DNA of 64,000 nt from Durusdinium trenchii (taxonomy: Eukaryota > Sar > Dinophyceae > Suessiales > Symbiodiniaceae). Under the pieces are notes generated by a model. That model saw nothing but the letters and a program-made list of their open reading frames with translations, did no database searches and had not been told where the DNA came from. Where the stretch lies: the NCBI GenBank assembly GCA_963970005.1, contig CAXAMN010001237.1, positions 283,687 to 347,686 of the forward strand, in the 5' to 3' direction. Below are positions 37,673-52,000 of this stretch, one piece after another; within the stretch, counting starts at the first letter, position 1; the number at the start of each line of letters is the position of its first letter. Made by a program: the position numbers and the translations under genes.

Positions 37673-39933
37673 AAAACAAAAACCAGATGGCCAAACTTGA
37701 CGGGGACACTCTTTCCCGCGCACTGTCCCGCCGACCGAATTCGTCGGTCTATTTTCCGCTGGGAATGCATCCCAGTCAGCGCTGCCTGCGAAGCTGAACT
37801 CGATGCTCTTGAGCGTCGGGCTGCGCCCTCGGGCCGGCGATGATGATGCCGGAGCGATGAATGGGAAGGTTTAGATCTTCCAAACCGCCGGTACGATCGG
37901 TAGAAAGTCCGCTGTTTCTTGTTCTTGTTGAGGAGTCGGAGTTTCACTTCAGCATTGGTGACTGCTTGGTGACTGTATGTATATTCATTTGTAAGAAGCA
38001 AGGGTTGCCTTAAGCGCTGGGTTCTTAGTGCTTCTAGGTTGGAGGCCATTGCTATGAACATCTAAAAGGTGGAAAGTTCGGTAAACCTCTGTTTTCCAGG
38101 GATGAGAGGCTCTGGAGCTGAACATCAGCAACACGTCCATCAACAACGCTGAGATCCATGGGGTTGTCAGTAGAAGGAAAGAGATGGCAGGGTTGTCAGT
38201 CAGTACCAGCATGGGGTTGCCGCTGGGCGTAAATTAGGAGCGTAATTGATTAGGGCGGTTAGAACTTCTTTAAAGTCGACTTACAAGCTGCACGACAGGT
38301 ACTTCAACCAAAAACAGACTCACCAAACAATCTCCTCAGCACTATAATATCTCATACCATCACATATCAGAGTGCGTTGAACACCCTTTGAACTGCACCA
38401 GTATTTGGATTTTAAGCACTTTGGTTGAGGTGTCACCTCCTTTGGTGGTCAAAACTCAACGCTATACAGAACAGAGGAGGTCAAGTTTTCGTACGTCACT
38501 GTTTGAGTGTTTGAACTATCACTGTGGAACTAGTGGTTCACTGTGGTTCACTTGCTCAAAAGGTACTGTTCAATGGCTTTCGGTTCTTTTTTAAGATTTG
38601 CCCAAGATCCATCATTCTCCATCTCAGGGTGTTATTTTTTTCAACTTTCAGTAGCACAAGAACACGATGCCGCCCTGCGCAGGTGGCATCGCCTGACCTC
38701 TCCACAGCTCTCTGAAAAAGGTTCAGGACAGGGATCACGAGCCGCGGTTCCGAGCATGTGTGAGCCGTGCTTCTCGCACGCACGGAGGTGTGAACCTTGT
38801 GTCATGTCATGTCATGTCTTTTTGACCAATCGCTGGCGGTGACCTGTTGATGTACCTTTTTCCAACAACTTTTGATCGTGGAGGTCTCCTTTCAACGCAC
38901 GTTCCATGGATGCTAGTTTGGCAGTCCTGGACTGTCTGCAGTCCTGATCTGTCGTTCGCTCGCTTCGCGGCGCTTCGCGGGAGGTTTTTCTTGGCTCAAA
39001 CGAAAGGAGGCCGTTCACGTTTTAGACGCGGCTTCTCTTTCGTTTTTTGGAGCCGCAACACCACCAGGGAACAATGGGTATTGGCGCCTTGGCATCTGAC
39101 AACGTGAATCATCAGTGTCTCTTAGTGATGAGTTAGCTTGACCCTAAGTCTTGAAGTGTGCGTTCGACAAAACACGCTTAGACTACATAGGGTGACCCAA
39201 AACCCAAAAAGAAACTGCCTCTACTTTGGTGCCACAAAGCCTCTTTCGACGTCTTTTATGCGGGCTACGCATGGCACAAGTAGACCATGGTTTGAGAAAC
39301 CGGACATCGGCAGACTGGCCGAACCACCGGGCCGATCCATGCCATCCACGGTTGACATGTCGGGGTTCTTTTCGAGTCCCATCCAGGGGCTGTGCACGGG
39401 GGGCACCGAGACCTCCGCCGTTCGGCACCGAGCGAGCTTCTCCGCGAGGTCCCGTGCGCGGTCCGCGCGCCATCCTCCCTAACTCGGTGGGGGCGACATA
39501 GAGCGAAGCCACAACCAGAACACCCATGTCACCCAGTCTGCAGATCCTTTACATAACGACGTCGTGGAGTCTACTTGCGACCCGATGGCGCCTCCGGTTG
39601 GTGCGAGTGCGACCCTCCGGCTGCCTCCTGAGGTGCCGTCGAGCGGTGCCTGGAGAACTTCTTCGAGAGAGTGGGTCGTGCCGTCGGGACCCATCCGGCT
39701 GGGGCGCCCGATGGCCTGGCCTGGCCGGGCCGGGCCGAGTTCGTTCGTCCCGTCGAGTGGTGGGCGAGGTGATCGAAGACCTGGGTTTGGGTCGAGAGGA
39801 TAACGATGGATAACGTACAAAATTCATGGATGAATATGATAGAAAACACGTAGACATATGTAGAAATAACTGAAAGGATCTGAAAGGTACCAGATATACC
39901 ATAGTGCGCACGTATGCCTCTAAGTCTTTCTCT

Positions 39934-40035
39934 ATGCACGATGCTTCGAGTCGTTTCGTTGGACAACCAAATCCCGAACACTACATCGATCCAGTTACAG
40001 GACTCCTCGAGAAGCTCGTTTCTTCGTTTTCACCG
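39934..40035 (+). CDS. Gene B possible N-terminal exon B0
   Basis: Open frame from ATG 39934 ending TGLLEKLVSSFSP before a GA donor followed by TCCTCGA. The LLEKLVSSF helix resembles the cytosolic lead-in before TM1 in the family and phase 0 fits the TM1 exon. An acceptor CAG|G at 40000/40001 would shorten it. No paralogous check is possible because gene A's N-terminus is outside the window. Confidence 0.35.
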
Positions 40036-43000
40036 GATCCTCGAGAAGCGTTCCCACCCGTCCTGAAACCGAGTGCCTCGCTAGTAGTAACAAGTGCCTT
40101 ACTAGTAGTGATGGATGGCGGTTCCCTGGTCGTTGTTCCTCGGAATAGGGCGGTGCCGGCGGGGACGCGGTGACCTTCCACGTCCGAGCGCCGAGAGCGA
40201 TCCCATGGGCGTCCGTGCGTCCGTTGTCTAGTTGAGACCAGTGGAAAAAGAATCCAGCACCACCCAGTTCGGGTGGTTATTGGATGGAAAAGACATAAAG
40301 ATGGGGTGTCTATACACCACCCTTTAATTGGTGTCTGGTTACTGTATATATATTAACTTCAAGGTACTTATATACAAATGGGTGAACTCCCTTGAACGCA
40401 TGGTTGGCATGTTCGCCTTGCACAGGACCCCCAGTTAAGCCACCTCCCTATAGTGGCTTTTCCCCTTTTGTTCAGACCCTTGTAGTCCAAATATCAACGT
40501 GTCGAAGCTCTTTCCGAGGCCTCCCAAATGATTCCTGCCCGGCCCCCGGCCCATCACCTCTTTCTCCAAAAGCCCCTGTTCTTATAACCCAGCTCCGGAG
40601 ACTCAGTCCGGATCGTGTCGAATCCCGATGGCGCTCAGATCAAGAGCTTGGTGGGAAGCTTGGTCTTCGTGGTCGCCTGCGGTGGGGGGCTTTGCCTTCC
40701 TGAGCAGCGAGACCCGCCCAGAGAAGCAGTGGGTGCCTGCAGGACGGAGACATAGCCGGGTCAAGGATGGACGAGGGGAACTCACCAAGAAGTGTTTGAG
40801 ATGACATGGCCTCCCATGGCCATGGCACCTCCCTTTGAGAGGCTTGAGGATCATGATTTCTCATCCATGATCATGGATGGTTGTGGAAGTTCTTAGATGT
40901 TGGGGGATTCTGGCATGGCCCGTGAAGCCCAGCAAGGTGACTGTAGGTGTCGAAGCCCAGCACGGCACCGGAGCGGAACTTGCTCGGGCGTGCCCTGTTT
41001 GGACATGTTTTGGACTAGCCAACCCTCTTCTTCATGGACCTCCGGCCAGAACACCCCTTGGATGGTCCAGGTAGGTAATGAATAAGTAAATATTAAATAA
41101 GTATATACTTAAAGTATACATACCCTAGCCTTCAAAGACCTTTGCAAAAACAAGTTGTTTGGTAACATCCATATATATATATATATTATATTATATGATC
41201 CTCGCATCCCCATCCTGATGGAACTTCTTGGAGCCACAGGATCTTTAGCGCTGGAGCACAATGACTATGTTGGGGCACCCGGATGGAGAAGTGCGCGTGG
41301 TACCTCTGAAAAGGACTGCAAGAAGGAGTGCAAGAAATGACTTTGAAGGAGACGAGGCATAATTTGCAGATGTATATATCTACAGTAAATTTATGTAAGA
41401 TTCCGCATTTATCCGCATTTTAGTAATTACATTATTTGTTGAGGGTGATGCTATCATACCATCACTGATATTCAACCTACTAGCCACAGACTTGTCCAAC
41501 TCACTCCGGTTTTGACCCCTTAGCCACTGCTGCACAGCTGTACTTGGATTAAAAGCAGTCTGTTCGAGAAGGACCGTTTTCCACTTGAATCCCCTGGTGC
41601 CCGTGGTGTGACCGAAAGGACGCACTGATCTCCGCACCGACCCACCGACTGGCCCTCACTCCGCATTGGGCCACTTCATCACCCAGCTTCCGAGTGGTTC
41701 TCTTCCGCGCATCGCTCCTTCATCCTCCTTAGCTTCATCCGCCCTCCAAAAAAAAAGGACAAAATCCTTGGGCCGGAGCCCCTCAAAGCGTTTTTCATCG
41801 CCTCCTCGTCATCCACTTGGTCCGGCCACACGCCACGCGCGAACGCGGCGAACCTGCGACAAGCGCTGCGCTGTCCTGTGCGGCGGCTGCCGCCGCGCTC
41901 CCGTACGAGGTCTCCAGCACTTGGCCCGGCAACGCGCGCTTCAACTTCTTTTCCGCGACCTGTGCGGACGTCAGCGAAGAGCAGTGTGGCTGGGCCAAGG
42001 GCAATTTTAGAGTGACGCCGCCTTTTCACCCGTGAGGCTGAGGATCTGGAGGGTTGGGAAACTGTAGAGGATGTGGTTGATCTCTGAAGAGGATCTGCTC
42101 ATGGGCTGTTTTCGTTTCGATTCAGAAGCAACCAGCAACGTCCAACACTTCAGAGTGGAAGCTCGGAAACAGGTTGTACAACGGAAATGCGCCAGAGGCT
42201 AAGAAGGAGAAGCAGACTTTTGTATGACCTTGTTTTGTATGACTTTGTTCTCCCCAGCTGTTGGTGAAACTGACACAGTTTTAGGATTCAATATGTTGTG
42301 GGATCTTATAGAGATTAGACATGGTTGGGATAGATTTAGATGCGTTGAATGGCGTAGACACTCTCAGCCATTGTATTTCACTAGAGATCATTAGACACTC
42401 AAGTCAGTGCTAGACATGACATGATAATATTACAAAAGGACTAGAACCTTCATGAACCCCTATTTTGGACAACAAACCACACACTATGGCCACACTTCCT
42501 GTCAAAAAAACAGGTCTCATCCTGGGGTTCTGGGTATATGTAATACAAAGCATGAAACATACTTTAATAATATATATATATATTATATGAGTTTATGTAC
42601 CACATATGCTTTGACCATTTGCTCAATTGCTGCTTTGCTCCAAACTGTGCGGTTTCTGAAACCGCAGCGCTTGAGGTGACATCTTGCAACCCAAGTACCT
42701 GCAACGCTTCCATGCGATCAACGAGCCCTTCGGCCACCCCTCAGGGGCCCCGGGCTATCGGTCAGGTCGATGCGACCAGGTCGGAAAACATCATGCTTAA
42801 GCACTGTGTGTGTATATACCTGGACCCTGAAACGATGTGTTGTGATTCTGTCTCGCCAGAAAACGTGGCGCAGAAGAATGCAGCAAGTTCGCGATAGAAC
42901 ACATGACACCAAAATGACGCAGAAGTGACAAACATCAACGTAGAAGTAACAAAGATCGACACCAAATCTGCTTAGTTGTGTTGGTTTTTTGAGCATTGCC

Positions 43001-46000
43001 TGAAAACTGCCCCCACCGGAAAAATAAAACACGTCTTTTGCGGGGTCTAGGTATATATGTTTTCCTTAAAAAAAGACACGTAAAAACAGTAGATAGTGGA
43101 ACCGAACCATCATTGAAGAGATGGGGTGGCAACATGTCCATGGGAAATTCAATGAAATCGGCCTAAGTTGAACTGTATCTAGATGCATCTTACAAAGTGT
43201 TTGTGGACAGCTTTGTGTGGCTAATCCCAAAACCAGCTGCAAGCACTCACGAGATGCGTTGCCTTTCAGGAAGATGCGATGGAAGTATTTGAGGGATAAG
43301 TTCGTGCATGAGGTTGTTCTTATTTTGGCACTTCACTGTACTGGCAGTTTCTGCTGTTTCGACTGGAGTATTGCAAACAAAAAGCTTGATCCATCTGGAT
43401 CCTAGCCCTTGGATCCTAGCCCATCCTCTTGTGAATCCCAAACGTTTCGTCAGGAACCATGTTTCTCCTTGGTCCTGGAAGCGATCAGGCAAGATGACCC
43501 GGGCCCGGCAGGGGCCCCCCCTCTTCAGCCAGCCCCGACCTGGCTCCGCCCTTCTTTCCGCGCGCTCAGGCAGGTGAAGAAGATCGTCATTGATGGCCGC
43601 CCGGATGGGGGGGCAAAAAGCCGGGCTTTGGTGGGTGAAGCTCAAAGAGGATTTGGTTCAAAGCACCGGTGAGTCACTCAACAGGTGCATTCTTCAGATC
43701 TTCCGGGGGCTTTCTGGAGGGCGAAGCCGTTCGTTCGTTCGGCACGTCACGTCACTCCTGGTGAGTCGTTGAAGAAGGTCGAAGTAGACGGCTTTGTGTA
43801 TACGGATGATAACGATCAGGTGGCAGGCTTGCTTGCTGGCCTTGTCACATGCGGAAGAAGTGGGGTTCAGTTGGCTTTGTGGTGCTTTTGCCTCATGGGA
43901 TTCGATGTTTAACTCTGAAGGTGCGGACATTGTCAAGGATTTGGATGAGCAGCACAAACGATCGGAAGGAGAGGGTGAAGAGAAGCTCCATTTTGATTGA
44001 TCGATTACATCGATTGCGGGGCGTGATGATCCAACCACATGTGAGGCATCTGATTCAGATGAGCGAAAGGTTTTGTGTTGAGTCATTGCGAGGCTTTTTC
44101 ATGCCTGTTTGGCTTTTTCTTGCATTGTTATGGCGCCTCTGCAGATCAAACAATATCGTGTGGTGCTGGTGGCTACCCCAATCAAAGCCCACATGTCATA
44201 GATTGATGAGTAGTGCACACGTCATGCGGAATTTGGAGGCTTCGTCGATTAGACCCCCAGTTCGACCCCTTGGAAGGTTCGCCTACCATAAACTCGCCGG
44301 AACCGGGGTGTCTTCCCCTTACACGGCCATGGTAAAGCACATTATATAAAACTTACTCCCCCCCATATGAAATATCATATACCTAGCGCTTCGACCTGTT
44401 TACGTAGGGTAGGGTAGTCTAGCCAGGACACCCATTGAATGACCCTGGTATGAAGAGGTCTAGACCAATTCCAAACACGACCCGTCAACATGACCAGGGG
44501 GTCCGTGGCTGCGACTCGTCCGCAACAGAATCAAGACACTAAACACCCGAAGAGGTCCAGACATAGCCGCATCACCGCAAAACGACGCTCAAAACGACGC
44601 TCAAACGACGCGGTGGTGCTCGAGTCATTCTCCGCGAAGAACGGCCGCAGTCGATCGGTAGCAGCTGGTGACAGGAGACGTCCGACCCTGGACCATCTAC
44701 AGCGGAAACTGGAGCTGCTTGGAGGATGTTTGTGTGGAGCACGTTTCGCCTGGAACACCCTGACAGTTAAACATCCATGGGATTGGCACAGTATTTTGTA
44801 ATTACCGCCATTGATTTCAGCGCTTTTAAGGAACAATCACTACCAAGGATGTTAGACAGCAGGTTAAATAGGTTAGCCTTTCTTTTAACCGTTGGGCGGT
44901 TTGGGCTGAGATGGGGTGGCTCGAGTTCTTGAGCCAGACAGTCAAGTCCCCACAAGTCACGAGCCCTGTTTGATCCAGTAGAACCTGGTCGAGCTTGACC
45001 TCCTGAAGTGTTTTTTGCATGACCTGTAGGAAGTCATTTTGGCCAAACGACCCGACCTACCTGGCTGCGGCCCAACTGCCGTGCCGGCAAGCCGCGCTTG
45101 GCCTCCGAGGTTTCAACGGCGACCCACAGAGTGTCACTGGGAGACCACCCGAGGGGGCCGAGGTGTCCGACCACCGCTTTGGTTTGGTCCGGATCGGCGG
45201 AGCGGCGGAGCGTCGGAGGGTTCGGTTTCCAGAGGTGCAACAAGGCACCACACCCGACACCCAGACACGACGAATGGGACTGCCATATAGTCAATTGGGG
45301 TGGTATGGGGGGTCCATGCGTGGCATGTATGGCAGTCCCATTAGTCGTGTCTGGGACAGATGGTTTGGAGGGATGTGACACGTGTGAAGCGACACGAGTC
45401 GGCCATCATCTACTAAGTGGCAGGCAGGACCATGTGTGACATACTAGGAACTCACCAACTCGGTCAAATCCCAACGTTCAAGCCCCAAAGTCACCAGCTC
45501 ATCCAGCGGCTAAGGTGAATGGCTCAGTGGTCTTTAATGGTCGCAAGTGCTACTCCTTTGGCCCTTTCTGTGGAAAGTCCACGGTGTTGGATGTGCTGCT
45601 TGGAGATGGATATAGCATGGAGAGTCCACTCCAGGCCGTTCACCATCTCCAACTCAGGGGATCGCATGGGATGCTGTCGAGTACGGCATGGCGGATCAAG
45701 CCTGAATAAATCCCTTTGAACATGCGCAAAGATCCAAACCCGAAGGCTCCACGGTAGTATATAAATATGACCGATATGACCTATACCATCAATCATGAAC
45801 ATTCACCACCAACACCACCCAAACGTAGGTCATCATTGGCAGTCTCGTGGAGGACTTTCATGGAGCGCCGGAAGGGGAAAGAGAAGTCACCCTGTTGCTG
45901 CAGGCCTTGAAGGCAGACATGGCGGTGGGTCATTGTTCACGAGAGCTCGGGTGACCAGCGAACATGAGCAGAATGGGCAATTTGATGGTCAACCTACATC

Positions 46001-49000
46001 TTGGGATGGGTTTCACCATGGTTTCACCATGTCCAGAGCCTTTTCTTCTGCAAGAGTCACACCCCTTCTTCTTGTCTAAGTCTCATCAGCGTCTCTCCGA
46101 CTCCTTGAACAATCTGCGAATTCAGTCTTTTGCTTCTTTGGGTTGGATGTAAAGTACTATATTAGACTATATAGCAGATTGGTCAGATGTCAATGATTGG
46201 CTGTCCAACTTCAAGTTGGAGACATAACTCGACCAGTTGAAATGCATGCCAAGTTCAGCTCAGAAACCGAACCGTTGCCGTTGCCGGTCCCAGAAAGAGC
46301 TCCTCGGAGGAGCTCCGGGCCGAAGCACCTCCCCCTTTTTGGGCGACTTGCTGCGGGGTCTCCGACCGCCCCGCCCAGGGTTCGGTCTTGTTCATGGGTT
46401 TCACCGAGGTTTAGGGATGATGACTATATCATCTCCAACTTGACGAGCGATCAAGTGAAGTTGGCCGTGAACAGCTGGGAGGCGGTTTGTATCGTCGCGG
46501 GGTGGTTGGTTTCTTTCGAACGTGGCCACCGAGAATGGATCGAAGGCTAGAGCTGCGGATGTCTGTGAAGGTTCGGTGCGGAGAGGCCACTAGAACTATA
46601 TACGGATCACCAATTAGAAGCAATGTCCAAGACATGTTTGTTTGGTCTACAGTCTACATTTTTTATTGCATGAGTTCTGGAGTGATTTCCCTTTCTGACC
46701 GCAAATGCTTGGCAGATGATGGAAGACTTCACATTCTTGCCCAAAGGCTCATGGGACCCTCATCGCTTAGGGTTCTGACCTTGGACGGAAACAAACCATT
46801 GTTTTGACACCAAAAGCTACCAAAGACAAGACATACTGTATTCCTAGCCTTCCATAAGTAAAAATCGTTGACCTGGCGTTGTAGTCCTAGAAATGTCGAC
46901 AGAATCCTAGGCATAACAAGTGGTTCTTCGGGTTTTGGTAGCCGGGCGATGAAATCAATGGTGGTTGGAAGCCTAGGGTTATAATACTTGAGACCCGGCT
47001 CTCCACTCGCCTCCTTTGAGACCCCGGATGCATTGACCTTGCTGACCGGAGGCTCAGGAGACGATGTGCCCTTTGACCTTGGCGACCAGCGACTCTCCTT
47101 GCCACGACAGCCGCTGGGAAGTGGAGAAGGATAAGGATTGAAGGTTTGAATCGCCGGAGAACTTACAAGGAAGAGTTGAGAAGGTGAAACACTGGATCTA
47201 TATTTGTGTAGTGAATACTAAAAATAGATGAATAATAAGACAAACACTTGGAAGGAATCAAACATGTGGACACATATTGTTCAGATGTCAGAAAACCAAT
47301 GTTGGTTCCCCACTCTCTTGATTCATAATATCTAAAGGTTGACCCCATCAGTTCATAGACCGTGGCATGCATTTGAATCAATCAACGGCACCCGCAACCC
47401 TACTACTTGAGCCGGACAATTCTGTTGGGCACTGCTTTCAATTATAGATGTACGTCGTATATGTATAGGCCCAGAGTGCCGGGCTACTCGACCACAACGG
47501 TCGACCTCTTGGAGTTGCGAAACATCGCGGAGTTCGGATGGGCCGGGGCCGGGCCGGTCGGAGCTTCATTGGATGTGTGTTTTGGTTCCCTTCCCGTACA
47601 GATCCATACGGGTTTGAGCAGGATGTAACGCCCTGCTTTCACTCGGAGCCCTGTATTTGAACCCTAGCGAGAACGGCAAGAACTCTTGACGCTTGGTCCT
47701 TGAGTACTCATCTCATCGCCCCCCCTGTTTCTTTGCTTGTGGACATCACCACAGCCTGGACCACAGCTCTCAGTCTCTTTTGAAGTCTTGACCCTTTCGA
47801 ACCACAGCAGACCCCCCCCCGGCGGCTTGGTCGGCCGTGCGCCGGGCGCGTCGCCGCCGAGGCAACTGCCGGAGATATCAGACGACCTCCGAGCGACAAC
47901 TGTGCCGTGCGACGGCTACCAGCTACTGCCAGAGCAAGCAGCTCGGCCGGGATCGGGGGACCAGTGGAGTCATGAGGAGGAGATCTGATATCTCCGGATG
48001 TGGTATGTATTCAGATGTGGTTTTTTAACAAAGAATGGTAGAAGTGGTATCCTGTCATCCCCTGTCATCGACACCCTCCCAATCCCTCAAGAAGGGATTG
48101 GCTCGGCGTGAGTAGTCTGAAGTGTTTTGCTTGATGTTTCTCAAAGGCCCACTGGGTCGAATGGCCTGGCCGGGTCGAAGGCCTAGCTGGGTCGTGAAAT
48201 GTGGTGAAGGCCTGCGCAAGTTGGACTCGCACGTCTCCTTTCACACATATTGCGGGGTGGTTGGACTGATCAAGGCGTCCCGGACGCGCACGCCAAAACC
48301 ACAGGTGTGTGGATCGAGGTTGGACGTTGGTCGGCACAGGTGTTGCCGGCACAGCGCGCGCAGGCGCGGAGTCACGCAGGACTTAAAGCTGTCGTCAAGC
48401 CGGATGGACTTAAAGCGGCGTCCTCGGCTGGCGCAGGTGGAGCGCAGGACCCGGTCGCGGTTCAGCCCGTGGGACCCCAGGTGCCCCACCATGACGATGA
48501 TGGTGAACGGAGAGGAAGTCACCATCCCTGTCGACATGGCCGGCTGTCAGGACTCCGAAGCCGGATGGGGGGTGTTCTGGGCAAGCCGGATGGGAAGACC
48601 TTCTTCTTAATATGGTGTTTCGTCGTTGTTCCGGAAGACGTGGGCCTGTTGGAAGAGTTGGTGGAAGCAAAGTAGTCAGCTAGTCGCAAGCATAGCGAAG
48701 CTGTTGGTACATCAGAGGGTCGTTCTCTCTTTACCCTCCTCTTCTCACTCCACTCTCTTCGACTCTCCCCACTCCATCGGTCTCCATTGGATCGATCCCC
48801 TCCAGGATCGCGGCTGCATCCAGTTGGGTGGCTTGAGCTCCATCAGTACCACCACAGCGAGTGGGATGCTGAACACTGACCCCCGCCAGGAAGGGACGAG
48901 ACGTCAAAGCAACTGTAGTTATCCTATATTATATAATAGACATTAATAGACTAGTAGTTAACATTAATTCTATGATATTCTATGATGTTGTTTCTTTCAC

Positions 49001-52000
49001 AATGTTTTGTATCATGTGATGTATGATTGTACCAACAAACCTGCTAACAACTATTGGCTATCATGATAGGCTATCATGTTCTTGATGTACTATAGTATTA
49101 CAGGATGCATGATGTAGTTTAGGTAGGACCTACTCCGGACCTGCAGGACCTACTGAGACCTACTGTACACTGAGGATCCCGGCGATGCGCCCGAGAGCGC
49201 CTTCGAGTTTCAGCCGACGAAGATCAAGACCATGGTGGGAGGATTAGTCGCCTGGAAGCGAAGAAGGACCAACGAAGAGGACCTGTTACTCGTGGGAGTG
49301 TTTAGTTGAGTGGACTGAAACAGGGCCATCTCAAAAAGGCACAAAGTTTGGAAGTTCCTTGCTTTTTGGTGGAGCAAAATACAGACGAACTGGACAAGAT
49401 TGATGTTGATCTCACCCCGACCGTTACAAGGTGCAAGGTCTAGGGTTGCACAGAGTGGCTGGGTACGTATGCAGAGGGGCACAATTTCATGTACCAAAAC
49501 TGTGTGTTTGCTACAAGTAACAAAGTGCATCGCTACTAGTAACAAGGGTGTAGCTTCTAGTAGCAAGAAGCTACTAGTAGCGATGCACTTGTTACTAGTA
49601 GCTTCTTGCTACTTCAAATCCTGATAATTGCCGCTTCTTTATCTGGCACCCCCAACTGTTCCTCTCTACCCAAGCAGCTGAGGCCTCCGATGCTACGTGG
49701 GAGTATGCCAGCGGAAAGCACATCGCAGGCTTTTGGGCTTTGAACAAGCAGGTGTCTTGGCGATCGGGAATTCCGGAATTACACACATTGACACATCATC
49801 GACCGGTTTGTCAGACATTTGGACTCATTGTTGAAGAACAGGGTTTTGTTTGAACGATTTCCAATGCCCAAGAGAACAGGAGCATTGGTGATCAGTGTCT
49901 ATTGTTTTACAGGCTAGGCTTGTGCGATACGTACAACAATCTTAGACCTTGGGAGTAAAATTAGATCGAATTCTTTGGTGTCTTTCTGTGTGATTCAATT
50001 GTCATATCTACTTTTCCCTCCCGGTACCTGAGGAACTCTATTGCCCGACGGCCGGTGTCAGCGACCCAGTAGCCGACGAGTGGGAGCGCCGGGTGCTGTG
50101 CTTGCCACTTGGTGCTGTGTTTCGTGCGTGTGGCGAGTTTTTGTGTGTGGACTCCAACCCAGGAGTTTTCACCCTGTCGAAGTCGTTTCAGGAATAAAGA
50201 TGAATTAAGAATTGAGAGTCAGTTTTATGAAAAGTGGATAGCAGTGGATAACCCTTTGGGGGGGTCGGGGTATCCACCTCATTTAAATCCAGATGGATAG
50301 TTTAGTTAACCTTGTTCCACGGTGCCACGGCTTAGGAGTCAGAAATTCACCTACGATGAGAAAGGTCGCTGGTTGACATGGTTGGAGGACGCACCACAAA
50401 GTGGTCACCCTGTTGGCAAGAACCAAACCATGTCATTCTATAATTCTGTAAATGTTGAACAATGCTTCTGTTATTTTTTTGACAGCGTAACACAGAACAG
50501 GTGAAAGAAAGGGGGACACTGGTTCTTACATGATGCCAATTGGATGAAATGACAGGCCTCTTCAGGTGGAGGACGCACCTTTGTCGCGCGCGTGTTTGTC
50601 GAACGCACCGGATGCGGCTGGGGTGGATGTCGTCCACACCAGGATGGGCATTGATGCAGATCCGCGAGCAGAACCCAAGTTGGACTGCCAAGAGGATGGT
50701 ATTTTGAAGTTCAGCGGCACCTCGATTCGGTTGGATGGTTCGGCTCTCCCATGTGCCGCACGGAGGGGGCAGGGCAGGATGTTTGGGGGACGATCCCACC
50801 CGCCTTTCCGAAACGACCGCGTATGGACGGAGTTCGAACGATGGTTGTTCGGTCAGTTAAGCCGTCCCATTGCGGGGCCAGGATTGTGAAGGATGAAAAC
50901 GCTCGTGAGTCGAATCCGCCATTGGGTCGAATTTGAAGAGTCGGTTGTGGCGGGTCGGATCCTCCGGTGCTTTGATGTGTTCTGCACCTACTGGACTGGG
51001 GTGAAAAGCATGAGTACAAGATCCCGGCCATGGGCTCGAGTCATATGGTCATTTCGGTTGGGACTGGGGCGGGTGCCAGGAGGGTCCAGTCATACCTGAG
51101 GAGGGAATTACTGGGAGCTCTAGGGCATAACTTTCAAACCATACTCTCAACACAGAGTAACATGTTGAGTTGTTGAAGCAGGAGAAAGGAGAAACAGTAC
51201 CCTACAAGTCCAAAGACCCAGTGAAACCTGTTTATTTCCCCCCCTGAGTAGTGTTGTTGTCGTATGACCAACTCCAGTAAAATGAGGTCATTGACCTGTA
51301 GGGTAGATTTGCTCAGGTTTCAACTGATCTTGACCATTGTTTTTGGCCATTATTGAGCAAAGGCTCTCTCGCATGCGGCTTCCATGTGTGAGTTCTTTTG
51401 GGGATGCTCAACAGAATGTTGTTGTTCACTGAAGCAAGAGCTTTTTCACCAGGCCTCCTGGCATGTCCACACCCACTACATGTATGGCATATTTACCTGC
51501 ATGCAAATTGTTGATGCAAAAACGACATTAGAAAGCGGTTGATGGTTTACATTTGCATGGTTGAAGTTGAAGTCGGGGTCAATGTCGGTAACTATGTGCC
51601 AGTCCCATCGGTCGTGTCCCTGCTCCAACCCTCACCGTCCGTCGCGCGTGCGTCGTCGGACGCATCCCAAGGCCTCTTCCAGCGGTCGCTGGGCGACGAG
51701 TTCGGCAACGCCATCCGCGGAGATATCTCCAAGCTGACCGCCTCCTATGGCGTGATCATCGTGGCCTGGAAGACCCAATTGTTGCGGGGTGGGGGTGATT
51801 TCACCCCGCAAAGGGCGGGTGTTCGGCGGCGAGGATGTTTTTGTGTGCTGGAGTGTGCTTGGACATGTTTTTGAAGTGTCAGAGAGCTTGCAAGGAGCTG
51901 AGAGGTTTGCGGAGCACTGAAGAACAGGTGGACGAGCAAGAGAGGTGACCCGAAGCCTGTGGTCGAAGAAGAACCACCTTTTAGTGGGAGGCTGGGGTCG

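Larger units (their letters stand above)
33008..39933. other. Intergenic region between gene A and gene B
   Basis: About 6.9 kb without a gene I can defend. It holds dispersed repeats described separately (33039-33110, 34704-34730, 36238-36726), a short interstitial AAACCCT repeat at about 33738-33755 (the telomere unit type used in dinoflagellates, too short to mean more), CATGT repeats near 38800, and GC-rich patches at 33590-33720, 35160-35340 and 39340-39790 with open frames but no recognisable motif. No clear promoter or spliced-leader relic was seen. Confidence 0.6.

Noticed and set aside
43745..43860. Coding-looking string LKKVEVDGFVYTDDNDQVAG in intron B5-B6
   Set aside because: Absent from gene A and not needed for phase; kept only as a note.
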